Shown here piece after piece: positions 12,676 through 23,790 of a stretch of DNA of 64,000 nucleotides. Numbering within the stretch: position 1 is the stretch's first letter; every line of letters begins with the position of its first letter. Source of the stretch: Nematostella vectensis (lineage: Eukaryota > Cnidaria > Anthozoa > Actiniaria > Edwardsiidae); assembly GCF_932526225.1 (NCBI RefSeq), contig NC_064048.1, positions 4,596,437 through 4,660,436 on the forward strand, in the 5' to 3' direction. The position numbers were made by a program, and so were the translations under genes. The notes under the pieces were generated by a model that ran no database searches, was not told the DNA's origin, and saw only the letters and a list, made by a program, of their open reading frames with translations.

Positions 12676-13630
12676 CGCAAGCACGAAAGAAGAAGAGGCA
12701 TGGTCTTGCAGTACGCGGGGTTTTATACCATGTTAATTTGCATAACACTGGTTTCTTTAAAACGTGGCAATCTGCGCATGCGCAAGGAAGTACGCATAAT
12801 AAGGGCATAATGTGGAGTATGGTGAAAGAGAACTCCTTTCCTTGGCACATTTCCCGTACTCTTCTAAACCCCTTTGGGTCTTCATTCATGCATATCTCTG
12901 AATGGTTTGGTAGATGTTCTGCCATAAAGCGCCCAATGAATGTAAAGGTTGGAGCCACCGCTGCACGTCATGATCGCAGTCGCACCAGAACAGAAGATCT
13001 TTTTCACTAAAGAGTCTCACTGTCATTACCAGTAAAAGTCATATAGTCGAATTTATAAGTGCTCCAATCTATATGTAAGGGCAATTTTCTCCATTGCGCT
13101 TGAATGCACAGTCAGTCAGTCAACTGGTTATTACGATGGCAACGCATGTGCCTCACGGGTGATTGTCCTGGCACAAACTACTCTAGTGCGTGATACTGTG
13201 ATACTGATACTGAAATGTCTCACGTGATAATGTGAGGAATCACGTGCAGGTGTTTACGTGCTTGATATGGATGTGTGATAACATCATTGGTTAACGAGAG
13301 GCATAAAAGAAGAGCGTTGTAAAACAGAGTTAGCAGAGTTAGCTGGAGCCATAAATTAGAATTAGCTGAAGCCACTGGAGAAAGAAGGTAGGAACAAAGT
13401 TCAATCTATTAAAGATGGTATTTCTTCTATAGTGTTGTTTCCCTGCTCGGACTCACGCTGTCGCCACCTCTCTTGTCCGCTAATATGTTAGTGGCAAAAG
13501 TTGTCGTCACATATTGCTATTTGACTGTCATCTTCGTGAAAAAGGGTAATCAGCCCTCCCCGTCTCCCCCTCCCTTCCCTGATAAGGCATTTTACCAAGG
13601 CACACAATAATGATGAAAGAGCTAACTTAC

Positions 13631-13739
13631 CCGCTAAGCAGTATGGGTTGTCAGCAGGGCATACGCATGTGTACGAGTTTGTGACGAAATCCGCTTGCCA
13701 GAGTGAGCCCGCTGGACAGATTCCAGATGCGCACGCATT
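13631..13739 (-). CDS. Orphan exon, EGF-like cysteine-rich segment
   Basis: The exon has a strong acceptor (TTTTGTTTTGCAG) and donor (GCGG|GTAAGT), starts in phase 0 and ends in phase 1. It codes 36 residues with six Cys (ACASGICPAGSLW ... NSYTCVCPADNPYC), close to the EGF-like pattern common in anthozoan extracellular proteins. No neighbouring exon was recognised within several kb, so it is either part of a gene with long introns or a relic. Confidence 0.4.
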
Positions 13740-14495
13740 CTGCAAAACAAAAATGGATAATAGTGAATTGTTCACTACTCGAAAGCAAATTTGCTTTTGT
13801 GGCATTTCTTTCTGAAATTGTTGTAGCGCGCAATGCAAGTTTTAAACATGTGAATATTGACTTTTTATTCTATTTCATAGTGTGGGTCTTATACGCGGGT
13901 AAATACGGTAATTCACGGCAATCACAAAAGTAGTCTATTGATTGGAATCATTAGGGGATTTTTGATAATTAAACAGAATAATTTATTTAACCAAAAACCA
14001 TTAGGCGAGTAGTACTCCTAGGATCTCGTTTGTAAGCGTATGGATATGACCAGGGCTCTCGTGTGCTCGATCTCGTCAAATATACACACGAAATTAACCG
14101 TCTTCTTAACTACGAACGAAGGGGTCGACCGCAGTCGAACCCACTTCGTCATATTAGCAGGGTGGGGTAAGGATCCCTCGCCCTCCCCCATTCCGCTCTG
14201 GATGCGTGCCTGAAACATTGAAATTCTTAATACGTATTAGGATTTAAAATATAAAGCGCTTAAAAACTGTGTAATAGGCACTATATAAATGCTTGCACGC
14301 TTTTTTCATTACCATGGTTCCACGGTACATGAAATTCTCTTTCGGTACCAGGTCCCCCGGATGTTCCACGTGATCAGAGTTGCTGAGCTGACAGAGTTGA
14401 AGTTTGTGACCAAAGTTATATGATCGATAGCTGTCATTCATCAAGCAGGCAGTGTGTCCCCCCTCATTTCTTCTCGTGAGGCTTTTGAAGGATGT

Positions 14496-15110
14496 TACTA
14501 AAACGGGGAACGGGGAGCGGGGAACGGGGAGCGGGGAACAGGGAGCGGGGAACAGGGAGCGGGGAACAGGGATCTGATTTATACCTGGTTCATTCCTAAA
14601 CAGTAAGCCACACACTTGAAAGCATGCTCTGTTTAGTACATGCTTGACCCATTTCTGTTAATATATTTTTGCCTTTCTTGAGGTAAGTATAAGTACATAA
14701 ATTCTTCTAAAAAAATTTATTTTGCACTTTTTTATCAAATAAATGGTTTAATGCATTGACCAACAGAAAATTATTAAGGATTTTTAACGAGCGTGTTTGT
14801 ATTGTTTCTATTGACTTATTTATTGCGTTTTTGTTTTCGAGTGTTTTGAGTCTGCTTTCGTATTGTCTTGTGCCGGAATGTGGGCTGTTAGAATTATCAG
14901 AACATACATCTTTTTTTATTTCATATTATATCATATTTGATTATATTTTGTTATCATGTATAAATGCTTACCCGGAAAGAAAGAAAACGTTTTGGTGTTG
15001 CTTTTTTGACAGCACAGCAGGACGCCATCTTGGATTTGTCGATAGCCGGCGATCACTCGTTCCCTGTTCCCCGCTCCCTGTTCCCCGCTCCTCGTTCCCC
15101 GTTTTAGTAA
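14496..15110. mobile_element. MITE whose terminal inverted repeats contain 15-bp tandem repeats
   Basis: The ends read TTACTAAAACGGGGAAC (14496-14512) and its reverse complement (15094-15110). Inside each end, units of GGGGAACGGGGAGC are repeated, four to five on the left and about three on the right. The 480 bp between have no coding signal. Confidence 0.75.
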
Positions 15111-15439
15111 AATCCCTGGTCGCACTGCTAAACTGAAAAGGAATCGAAGAAGCAAAAGACGGAAATAGTCTTCAAGCGGAGGAAAGTTTGCAATATTTGA
15201 ACACTGCTGTTCATTCATGATTTATGCTATATATCATGGTTTATGTGTGGCGGTTATGTATTGACTTGGAATGACAATGGGCTCTGTAAAAGTAGTTTAG
15301 GTAAAATAAGATTACAATATATTTTAAAATAATAGAAACTTGTATTGGATGAATTAACTATGGCAAACATAGCAGCAGTAAGTTGGTATTTTACCAGCGA
15401 CTTCTGCCATCATCTTCAACTCTATTTTCTTACTAATTT

Positions 15440-15675
15440 TTGCAAAAGAAATGGTCATAGCCATAACCAGCTCATCACTTTTCCTTGGCAAAAAAAGGGC
15501 CTAAGCCATGAAAATCAGCTAGGTTGGCTAGAATTTTCTGACCACTTTTCCTTGGCAAAAAAAGGCCTTAGTAGCCATGACAATCAGCTAGGTTGGTCAG
15601 AAATATCTGACTACATTTACTTCGCAAAAAAAGTAGTTATTTAGCCATTACAACTAGCTGAGTTGGCAAGAAATT
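15440..15675 (+). repeat. Tandem repeat of about 68 bp, three copies
   Basis: TTTTCCTTGGCAAAAAAAG and CAGCTAGGTTGGC recur at about 68-bp spacing. The third copy is diverged. The 99-aa open frame across it is repeat-derived. Confidence 0.85.
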
Positions 15676-16005
15676 ACCAACCCTTTCTGCTTTCTAAAGA
15701 TAGCTTATCGTTGTGAGACATATTTGTAATTACCCTTGTCACAAATAAACAATTTAACAACATATTCCTGCCATGTGTTGTTTTTGTTTTACCACTATTC
15801 TTCGAGTTGGCAAAAATATTCAATTTTTCTGTAACATCTTTCCAAAAAAATGTTACTTCAGAAAATTGCACTCTAAAAGATTACATGTTAATTATCATTG
15901 AGTATCATTGAGTTCAACTTAAAAATTATTTTCATCATTAAATTTCTGAAAGTAGCTCACTAAATCATTATGATTCAAACAATCTCTTGCATGAGAATAA
16001 AAAAA

Positions 16006-17015
16006 CATGTGTACTTTTGTCACCCACCATCCCCTGCCACAAAGTATAAATTGATCAGTGTGTCCCCCCTTGTTTCCCACGGACTCGTATTCGTAACGTC
16101 CCTATATGTCAGGCGCTCAGTGGCTTGTTATGAGCGTCCGTATAGGTCATGTGTACTTTTGTCACCCACCCTCCCCTCCCTATAAAGTATAAATTGATCA
16201 GTGTGTTCCCCCTTGTTTCCCACGGACTCGTATTCGTAACGTCCCTATATGTCAGGCGCTCAGTGGCTTGTTATGAGCATCCGTATAGGTCATGTGTACT
16301 TTTGTCACCCACCCTCCCCTCCCTATAAGTATAAATTGGTCACTGTGTTCCCCCATGTTTCCCACGGACTCGTATTCGTAACGTCCCTATATTTCAGGCG
16401 CTCAGTGGTTTGTTATGCGCGTCCGTATAGGTCATGTGTACTTTTGTCACCCAACCTCCCCTCCCTACAAAGACTAAATTGATCAGTGTGTTCCCCCTTG
16501 TCTCCCACGGACTCGTATTCGTATAACGTCTCTATATGTCAGGCGTTCAGTGGCTTGTTATGAGCGTCCGTACAGATCATGTGTACTTTTGTCACCCAAC
16601 CTCCCTTCCCTACAAAGTATAAATTGATCAGTGTGTTCCCCCTTGTCTCCCACGGACTCGTATTCGTATAACGTCTCTATATGTCAGGCGCTCAGTTGGT
16701 TGTTATGATCGTCCGTATAGGTCATGTGTACTTTTGTCACCCACCATCCCCTGCCACAAAGTATAAATTGATCAGTGTGTCCCCCCTTGTTTCCCACGGA
16801 CTCGTATTCGTAACGTCCCTATATGTCAGGCGCTCAGTGGCTTGTTATGAGCGTCCGTATAGGTCATGTGTACTTTTGTCACCCACCCTCCCCTCCCCAT
16901 GAAGACTAAATTGATCAGTGTGTTCCCCCTTGTTTCCCACGGACTCGCATTCGTAACGTCCCTATATGTCAGGCGCTCAATGGCTTGTTATGAGCGTCCG
17001 TATAGGTAATTTTGA
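16006..17015 (+). repeat. 142-bp satellite array, seven copies
   Basis: CATGTGTACTTTTGTCACCC starts at 16006, 16148, 16291, 16433, 16578, 16723 and 16865, so the unit is 142-145 bp. Each copy contains CACGGACTCGTATTCGTA and CGTCCCTATATGTCAGGCG. The array decays at 17010-17060 into short CGTCCCTATATG units. The 71-77 aa frames inside it are repeat artefacts. Confidence 0.95.
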
Positions 17016-17060
17016 CGAACGTCCCTATATGTCACGCGTCCCTATATGATTAGAGCAAAA

Positions 17061-18165
17061 TTTACTCACCCCTCCCCCCCCAAATATCCGAGGTAAAAAA
17101 AAATCATAGCGTTGTTGTGAAACTTGTCACCTAAACAAACTTATAAAGTCAAAAGAGACATTTAAATCTGAGAAACAGGTCCAAAATATGAAAAATTCAC
17201 ATCTTTTCAGTTTTTGGGACACCTATACGGTTGCCATGGTAACATGCAGCGTCTCCTCGACATGTCAATGGCATCAAAACGTCCGCAGATAGATTTTAGG
17301 AAAAGCCACCAAGCTTTTGCCTCTTAGCTGCTATGGTTCAGAAGCTATAGCAATTTTCCCGGAGGAATAGGGTTAAATTAATTATAAAATTAAAATTTGT
17401 GTCTAGCGAATCATAATTGTCGCACTCACAACGTTTTTATCGCCATTTATTTTAAAAAGAAAATGAAAATTAAAAATCTGGAAAGTCGCTCATATGACTA
17501 AAAGGTATAATCGTTTGGCCGCCCAGTGCTTATTGTCGAAATCAAACGAAACATGCGGATTCAACTCGCTGGATTCTGGACTGGATTTTGCCTCAAAGAC
17601 CGTGAAAATTGTGCTAACGCAGTTAGCAAACTGTTGTTTTGAGGCAAGTGAGGGGAAGGGGGGGGGGGTATCACTCACGCGATATTACGTCTTCGAGGAA
17701 GTCAAAGCAATTTCACAGCAATAACGACATATAAAAGCAAAGTTTTGTACTTCTTTGACCATAACTCAAGCCCCTTTATCGAGGTTACAGCGACTGTAAT
17801 GGGTATCTACAGACCCGTAGATGATATAGATGTAGATGTTTTATTATCGGTACCATATGGCTTTTGCTAAAAAGGTTGTTTCAACAAATAAAAAATTTCT
17901 ATCTTACAAATTTCTTTTCCTTGTACACATCGCAAAAAATGTGCTTTGCAACAGCCTTTTATACCATTTTTGGCGTGTTTAAGAATAATGAAAAAGCTGT
18001 TCCTTTGTGGGATTTCATATTGTTTTTTTCAGATTTGGGCGAGGGGGAGAGGGAGGAGTGCGTTTTCCAGGTTCTCCATTATAAGTCCAATTGTATACTG
18101 TAGTCATAAGAAACCGCGCCTCCTCCCCCCCCCCCCCCCCCCCTCTCCCCCTCATCAGTCTACAG
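17061..18165. other. No gene seen
   Basis: AT-rich sequence with a G-tract near 17660 and a C-tract at about 18125-18143. Short open frames have no domain features. Confidence 0.5.
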
Positions 18166-18170
18166 GCCTG

Positions 18171-18620
18171 GCGCCCGTTTCTCGAAACACTTGAGGATTT
18201 TCGTGTCCTAAAACTTTATTTTGCATTTTTTGCCAAAATTTCGTATGTTTTCCTTTTGGAGACCCTCTTTCATGTTTTAGAACAGTTTGAACTTCCTCTT
18301 GGTTCGTATTCCAAATGATTACGCTCAAAAGGGCTATTTTCGAAGTTTTGCTGATACCAAAAAGACTGCGAGGTCCCAAAAACTTTCTTAATATTTTAGC
18401 CATGTAAATGTCGGGCCCGATAAGTTCGGGAAAGATCAAAATATTTAAATCTATAAAGAGGACCATCCTTCACGTGAATCTTTGTGGTAAAATACGATGT
18501 TTGACTATATTTCAACACATTTAGATACCATAAATTTTATAGGAATTAGCCAGTTTTCAAATTTAGGGAATAAAACGTTTTCGGGCCCGTGAATTCTAGG
18601 GTGTTTCAAGAAACGGGCCC
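18171..18620. mobile_element. MITE with GCCCGTTTCTCGAAAC-type ends
   Basis: Terminal inverted repeats of 20 bp with two mismatches: GCGCCCGTTTCTCGAAACAC at 18171-18190 and its counterpart at 18601-18620. The CCCGTTTCTYGAAAC end is a recurring MITE terminus in many animal genomes (recalled, not checked). No coding capacity. Confidence 0.7.
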
Positions 18621-18630
18621 CTGTCCTCTC

Positions 18631-19195
18631 CATATCAATATTTGGGTGACCTTAAAACTCGCTCGGCCAATCTCTTGGAGGCCTGGGTCTAAGGGCTTTT
18701 CAAGGCTTGTGTGATAAAGATTTGACCAAGCGATAAAGTTTTTTTTGACACATTTTTGCCTCGGGTCTCAAATTGACAGGAATCAGCATTTTTCACCATG
18801 TTTTCTGGAGATCAGGGAGCGGGAAAATTTTAGCTTTTCTAAATATGGGCATCAATGCCCATATAAGGCAATGCATACGAAGGACACTATCCGTGGGGAA
18901 TATGTTTGATATGATATCAAACATATTCCCCATGGATAGTGTCCTTCGTTTGTATTACCTTATATGGGCATTGGTGCCCATATTTAGAAGAGCTAAACTT
19001 TTTTTGCTCCCTAATCTCCAGAAAACATGGTGAAAAATGCTGATTCCTGTCAATTTGAGACTCGCGGCGAGAATTTGTCAAGAAAAAATTGATCGCTTGG
19101 TCAAATCTTTATCTCACTAGTCTTGAAATGCCCTGAGACCCAGGCCTCCAAGAGATTGACCGAGCAGGTTTGAAGGTCACCCAAATATTGATATG
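18631..19195. repeat. Near-perfect 565-bp palindrome
   Basis: The left arm 18631-18912 is the reverse complement of 18914-19195 with scattered mismatches and essentially no loop. The centre reads GTTTGATATGATATCAAAC at about 18904-18922. The outer ends are CATATCAATATTTGGGTGAC and its complement. It lies about 10 bp from the MITE on its left and just downstream of the synaptotagmin-like stop codon. It is probably a fold-back element or a head-to-head duplication. Confidence 0.9.
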
Positions 19196-19205
19196 TTAGC
19201 GAAGG

Positions 19206-22200
19206 CTATCGACTGATAGGTTTGTGCCCCTCTTTCTCTCTAAACTTAAACCCCCTCAACACATGCCACATTGCCGTAGGGACACCAGCCCTCGTGAGCA
19301 TGTCATTCCAGTGAGCAGCCTCTGGTCCCTTTGACATCGGGCTAAAGGCGACTTCTCCGATCGTGGACGACTTGCCGACGACGTTGTATCGATTAAGCGA
19401 GACTGTGAGCGTCGCTCGTTCGAGAGTCTCTCGTGGAACTCGGAATAGCAGTATTTCGTTGAATACTGTGTACTTAGTTCCGACCTCGTGTAGTTCAGTC
19501 TTGCGTTTGCCGACTTTTTGACCTTCATGAGAAAACACAGCCTTTACGTAGAGCTTTTCTGATAACGAGAAAAAAAGAGAATATGCTTAAGCTTAGTCCG
19601 AGTTGACGCTCGGTTTAACGGGACTTTATACTGTATATTGCCGCGTAACCAGGATTTGCTGAGGGGAGGGGAGGGCACTCTCCCTCATGAACGTACTTGA
19701 TCGAAACAGAATTCAGCGTTTGATGAACATCTGTCCGAGGAAACGCATTTAGGAAGTGAGTGTTTTCGCTTTCTTATTATTCATCTACCATTTTAGACTG
19801 ACAAGCTATATCCACCCAGGGGGTGCAGGGGCGTGGATTGGCTAAGAGGGGGTGCAGAGTCATAGAAAAGTCTGCTTTTGACGAGGAAGAGAGGGGGGGT
19901 AGGTTGGGGACTCTGTGCTCATTTCCTACCTGTTCAGTCGATAAAACACGTTTTAGCAAAAATCACTCTATATATATTGAAATCAAAAGGTTATCTTAAT
20001 GAATTGATTTCAATTTGCTCGGAAGATCATTATCGATCCATTTTAATCATATGAATTACAAAAATCGATTAAACTCACGATTTTTCTTACGTATTATTAT
20101 CAATTGCCGATACAATTAGTTTATTTTATCGTTTGGAAGATCCCACCCCTAGCTACGCGTCTGCCCTTGTAAATCGATCTTAATGATAAAGTGGCGCGAA
20201 AAGTTCATTTGCCCTAGTAACTAACTAAAGCATTCAGGGAATATGAGTCAAACTTACTCTTACCATTTGACGCAGCCAAGCTCGTTGAAAGGTTGCTTGC
20301 CTTCATGATTGACACGTTCAAGGTCTGTTCTTTCGTGGTGTAGAGCAATGAAATGAGAATATCTCCGACAAGTGCATGTGACATGCTCTGTATGGCCGAC
20401 ACGAGGGACGAGCTCTGCGTCTAGAACAACAGCAAATACCGATTATGTTGTTGTTGTTGCTGTTGTTGTCTATGATAATGGTGATGATGATAATGATGAT
20501 GGTGTAATAAAAATAATAATGATGATAATGATAGAGGTGATGATGATAATGGTGATAATGATTATGATGATGGTGATGATGGTGATGTTGATGAGGATGA
20601 TAATGGTGGTGCTCGTGGTGATGATGGTGATGGTGCGGTGATGGTGATGATGCTGGTGGTGGTGATGATGATGGTAGTGGTGATGATTGTTACAAAAAAG
20701 ATGATGATGACAACGATAGAGACGATATCAGTGAATATAGACCAATCAACTTACTCACCCCTACCTCCATTAGTAAGGGGTTGTGGTAATTGTTACAAAA
20801 AAGATGATGATGACGACGATAGAGATAATAACAGTGAATAGAGACCCATCAGCTTACTCACCCCTCCCCCATTAGTAAGGGGTTACCTGACTCACCGAAG
20901 ACTCCCGCAGAAAGCATCTGAGCATGGTCTCATCACCAAGATGGAATGCTACTAACGGCACTTGTTCCTCGCCTAGCACGTGACTATGCGAATACTGGTC
21001 ATAATAAAACGTCACAAATAACAAACTCATAGAATAGACATCCTCGTCCGCAGTGATCCTGAACACGAATGTCTCATTATACAAAGGGCTCGTGGAACGA
21101 CGATGGATTGCAGTCTGTTTCCGGTTCGTGCGGTCCGGAAGTAACGCAATAGTCACGCAAGTGTCCAAACTTCCAGAAAAGTCACGCGGAGGAAAGCCGC
21201 GTCCGCAAATGAGGTGCACCGTGAGTTTACGCGTCCGGTCCGAGTATTTGACGATGAAGTTAAGCTGTCCGAGATTCTGGTCGGTTCCTATGGTAACCGT
21301 GTGGTCCAAATTCTTGTACTCATCGGGTTCGATGGACTCAAGTGCGAGTTGTTCGTCAGTGAAATACATGGCGACCAGGCTATTGAAGAAACATTAAGAG
21401 GCACTTGCTTTAAAATTGATTTTGAGCAGACTACTTACAACCAACCCTCGCCTCATCGAATTACAGGGGCGTGTCCAGAGAAAAACGCAGGGTGGGTTCC
21501 AGAGTAGTTAATCACTGACCATGGATCAATTATGTTCAAATCGGCCTTAGCTCTGGTAAAAGATTGCAAGATCTATCTCAAAACTTATTTCTATTCAAAT
21601 ATATACATAAGATTAATCGTCTTGTTAGCTACCAACTATAAGGGGTCAACCGGAGTCGAAGTCATCTCGTTACATGAGATGAGGTCCGGGCCTCAACCTA
21701 AGACCTAAAGAGTTTTATGGTTAAAAAAAGTTTTGAATCAAATCTTTGTTGTTATCTCAATTTGATAAAAATCCCCTCCCCCCTTTCAGCTCGCTGGATA
21801 AACCGTCTGACTTACGATATTCGTTTATCATCCTTCGGCCCAGTCCTACTCTGTGAGAACTCCGGGAGCGGTTGCTGTAGGACGTTGGAGCGTGTCTTTG
21901 GTATGGAGAAAGCTGGTGATTGGAATGTCACGCCGCGTGGCGTCAAAGTCTCGGTACTGGCGGAAACCAGTTTTTCCTGAATTGAGCGTAAAGATCCCCG
22001 TATAGAGCTTTCCCGGCGGAGCTTTACGGGTTCCGAATGACTGGAGACGCTGATGGTGGACATCTTCGAGACTTTTCGCGTTCGCTTCCTTTTTAGTCGT
22101 CTGCATAATTCCTGAAAGACAAAGATTTATGCATGCTTTAGGATCCAGCGTACTTTGCGGGCGTCCCCAAAGGCTGACCTTTGGGAGTGCCCGCAAAGTA

Positions 22201-23080
22201 CACTGGATCCTCGAGCATGAGATTTATGAGAAACTCCAACAGATTGAACAGGTGCAGCAACATTACTTTTAAAATAAGGTTTTATTGCATGTCTGTGGTA
22301 GAGTTTTATAGTATGTCATGTGGGTATTTCCATTGATTTATCTTTTTTGGACTCCATAAGGCTATGCTTTATCTCATTTTCCATTTCAATTTGAACTCTT
22401 TCTCCACTTCAAACTTTGAAAGCTATTTTTCACCTTGGTGCAAACAGTTTCGATTTAGTTTTAAAATATAAAACTTTTGTAAAATTGTGAAAACATATTA
22501 CATATTTTGCTATACATACGGTACATACGGTACATATTTGCTCGAGCGAGCGAGAGCAACACTAATTTCGCTTAGGAAATGAAATTGAATGACCAGCCAA
22601 CATCCCAGCTCGAGCACTTCTCTTCTTTGCGAGAAATTCTAATTTATGGCTTTATATGTGTTTATATTTTGTTTTATATTTTATGGTACGCGCGCACCCT
22701 TCGCCTGTAATTCCGCTATGCCCGCAGGAAGGCGGACTAAGTATGCGTTACATTGAGAGCCTCGGTTTGAAGCAAATTAAAAGCGCCACAACAGCAACAA
22801 TCCTCTCGAGCTTAGAATATAACAACTACAAACTTTATGATTTTCTTATCTTCTCCCTGGTATTTGCGAATCGTTCGCATGAAACCAAGGCTTGCACGGT
22901 ATTTATGCGTTCTTAGTTCCTATGACCAGTGGCGGCATAGTAGAATTCGAAGCTGGACTTTACCTTCAGAAATCTGCATATTATCCCGACAACCAGCGCG
23001 GTGGTGGTGACGAATAATGTGACGTAAGCAAATGTCGGCCCCAGTCTTCCAACAGCATCATTGTACTGCGTCTCAGGCAT
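19206..23080 (-). CDS. Synaptotagmin-like protein with N-terminal membrane anchor and tandem C2 domains
   Basis: Five exons join with consistent phases into 471 codons: 23080-22964, 22111-21816, 21379-20887, 20420-20264 and 19558-19206. The order is a short luminal N-terminus, one membrane segment (about 18-35, AYVTLFVTTTALVVGIICRF), a basic stop-transfer patch (LCRRLKRKRTRK), a linker, C2A (about 170-295) and C2B (about 310-455, ending in HWNDML ... WHVLRGF). Such proteins act in vesicle trafficking and exocytosis at the cytosolic face of membranes. Calcium-binding Asp residues look partly lost in C2A (YYDQYSHSHV where calcium-binding forms have D-x-D-x5-D) and almost all lost in C2B (LNRYNVVGKSS). 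It resembles the calcium-independent synaptotagmins (Syt12/14-like), but the orthology is not settled. Confidence 0.88.
20450..20690 (+). repeat. GAT/GGT trinucleotide-rich microsatellite
   Basis: Degenerate GAT, GTT and GGT units in intron 3 of the synaptotagmin-like gene. The Met/Val/Asp-rich frames here are artefacts. Confidence 0.85.
20690..20886 (-). repeat. Two-copy tandem duplication of about 105 bp starting at a splice donor
   Basis: On the minus strand the first copy begins at the GT donor of exon 3 (base 20886). It runs through ACCCCTTACTAATGG, GGGGTGAGTAAG, TATTCACTG and CATCATCATCTTTTTTGTAACA, and then repeats. The second copy lacks the exact GT but keeps the CCCCTTACTAATGG and GTGAGTAAG parts. 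Confidence 0.8.
22131..22220. repeat. Hairpin, 34-bp arms, 4-bp loop, in synaptotagmin-like intron 1
   Basis: Arms 22140-22173 and 22178-22211 pair with three mismatches and are bounded by GGATCC-containing ends. It lies about 20 bp upstream of the exon 2 acceptor, so it could affect splice-site access. Confidence 0.8.
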
Positions 23081-23599
23081 GGGTCAACTCATTGGCTAGC
23101 GGTTACCATGGCAATTAGCATTGCAGTCTGGGAAATCTGAAAACGCCAAAGTGATTCGAGCATTGATCTTTGAAGGACATATAAAACAATGTTTATTTTT
23201 AATTTTAATTGAAAAAAATATATATTTCGTCAAATATTACAAATTAGTGGCGTTCGTAAGTGGTATGAAAGCTCAGCGGTACGGCCTTTGTCTCCCAAGC
23301 AAGAGGACCATCAGTGAATAAACCCCGGTCAGGTCAACTTCGGATTTTTTTTAGAGGTGTAAAAACCTAGATTGGAGACTTTGAATCACTCGTCTTCTCG
23401 GGAAGGCGGTCTCATCTCTCACTAAACATCATTACACCTGTATTTGGGGATGTGATAAATGATGTAAAAGAGCCACTGTGGACACACTGTGCCGTGTGGT
23501 ACTATCTTCAGTGACAGTGTTTACATATCCTTTGTTAAAGAATATAAGCCATTCCTTTGTGTTTGTTTCAAATTGAAAATACAGCTGTGTATTCAAAAC

Positions 23600-23790
23600 A
23601 AAACGTCAAAATAACAATGCACGATTGAAGTCTGATACTTTATTAACAATATTTGATTGAAAGGATCTCAGTTACTTGCTTTAATTAGCCGATGGAAATG
23701 GATTCTTTGATTCACTCGGTCATGTGCTGGAGCGTAAAACGGCGGCGTGATTGGCCATCTTTAACTACGTGGAGAAGTCCGTATCCACTC
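23600..23790 (-). mobile_element. Copy of a dispersed repeat with CCGATGGAAATGGAT core
   Basis: It contains GCCGATGGAAATGGATTCTT at about 23689 followed by a GGCGGCGTGATTGGCC-like stretch. The same order is found near 57529. Reverse-orientation copies read GCATCCATTTCCATCGGCTG at about 40670, 49641, 63459 and, partially, 9179 and 36069. It is a MITE-like family. A short hairpin of TGACTCGTAAAGTCA type follows at about 23790. Confidence 0.6.

Noticed and set aside
13180-13500. Possible solo LTR (TG start, CATAAAAG box, CA end)
   Set aside because: No target-site duplication or second copy was found, and the boundaries are arbitrary.
15970-16902. Three similar 71-77 aa frames that look like a gene family
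   Set aside because: They are the same 142-bp satellite unit translated in successive copies.
23250-23335. tRNA-like segment (AGCTCAGCGGTACGG ... CTCCCAAGCAAGAGG)
   Set aside because: The box B region is degenerate and no acceptor-stem pairing was seen; at most a decayed tRNA-derived SINE.
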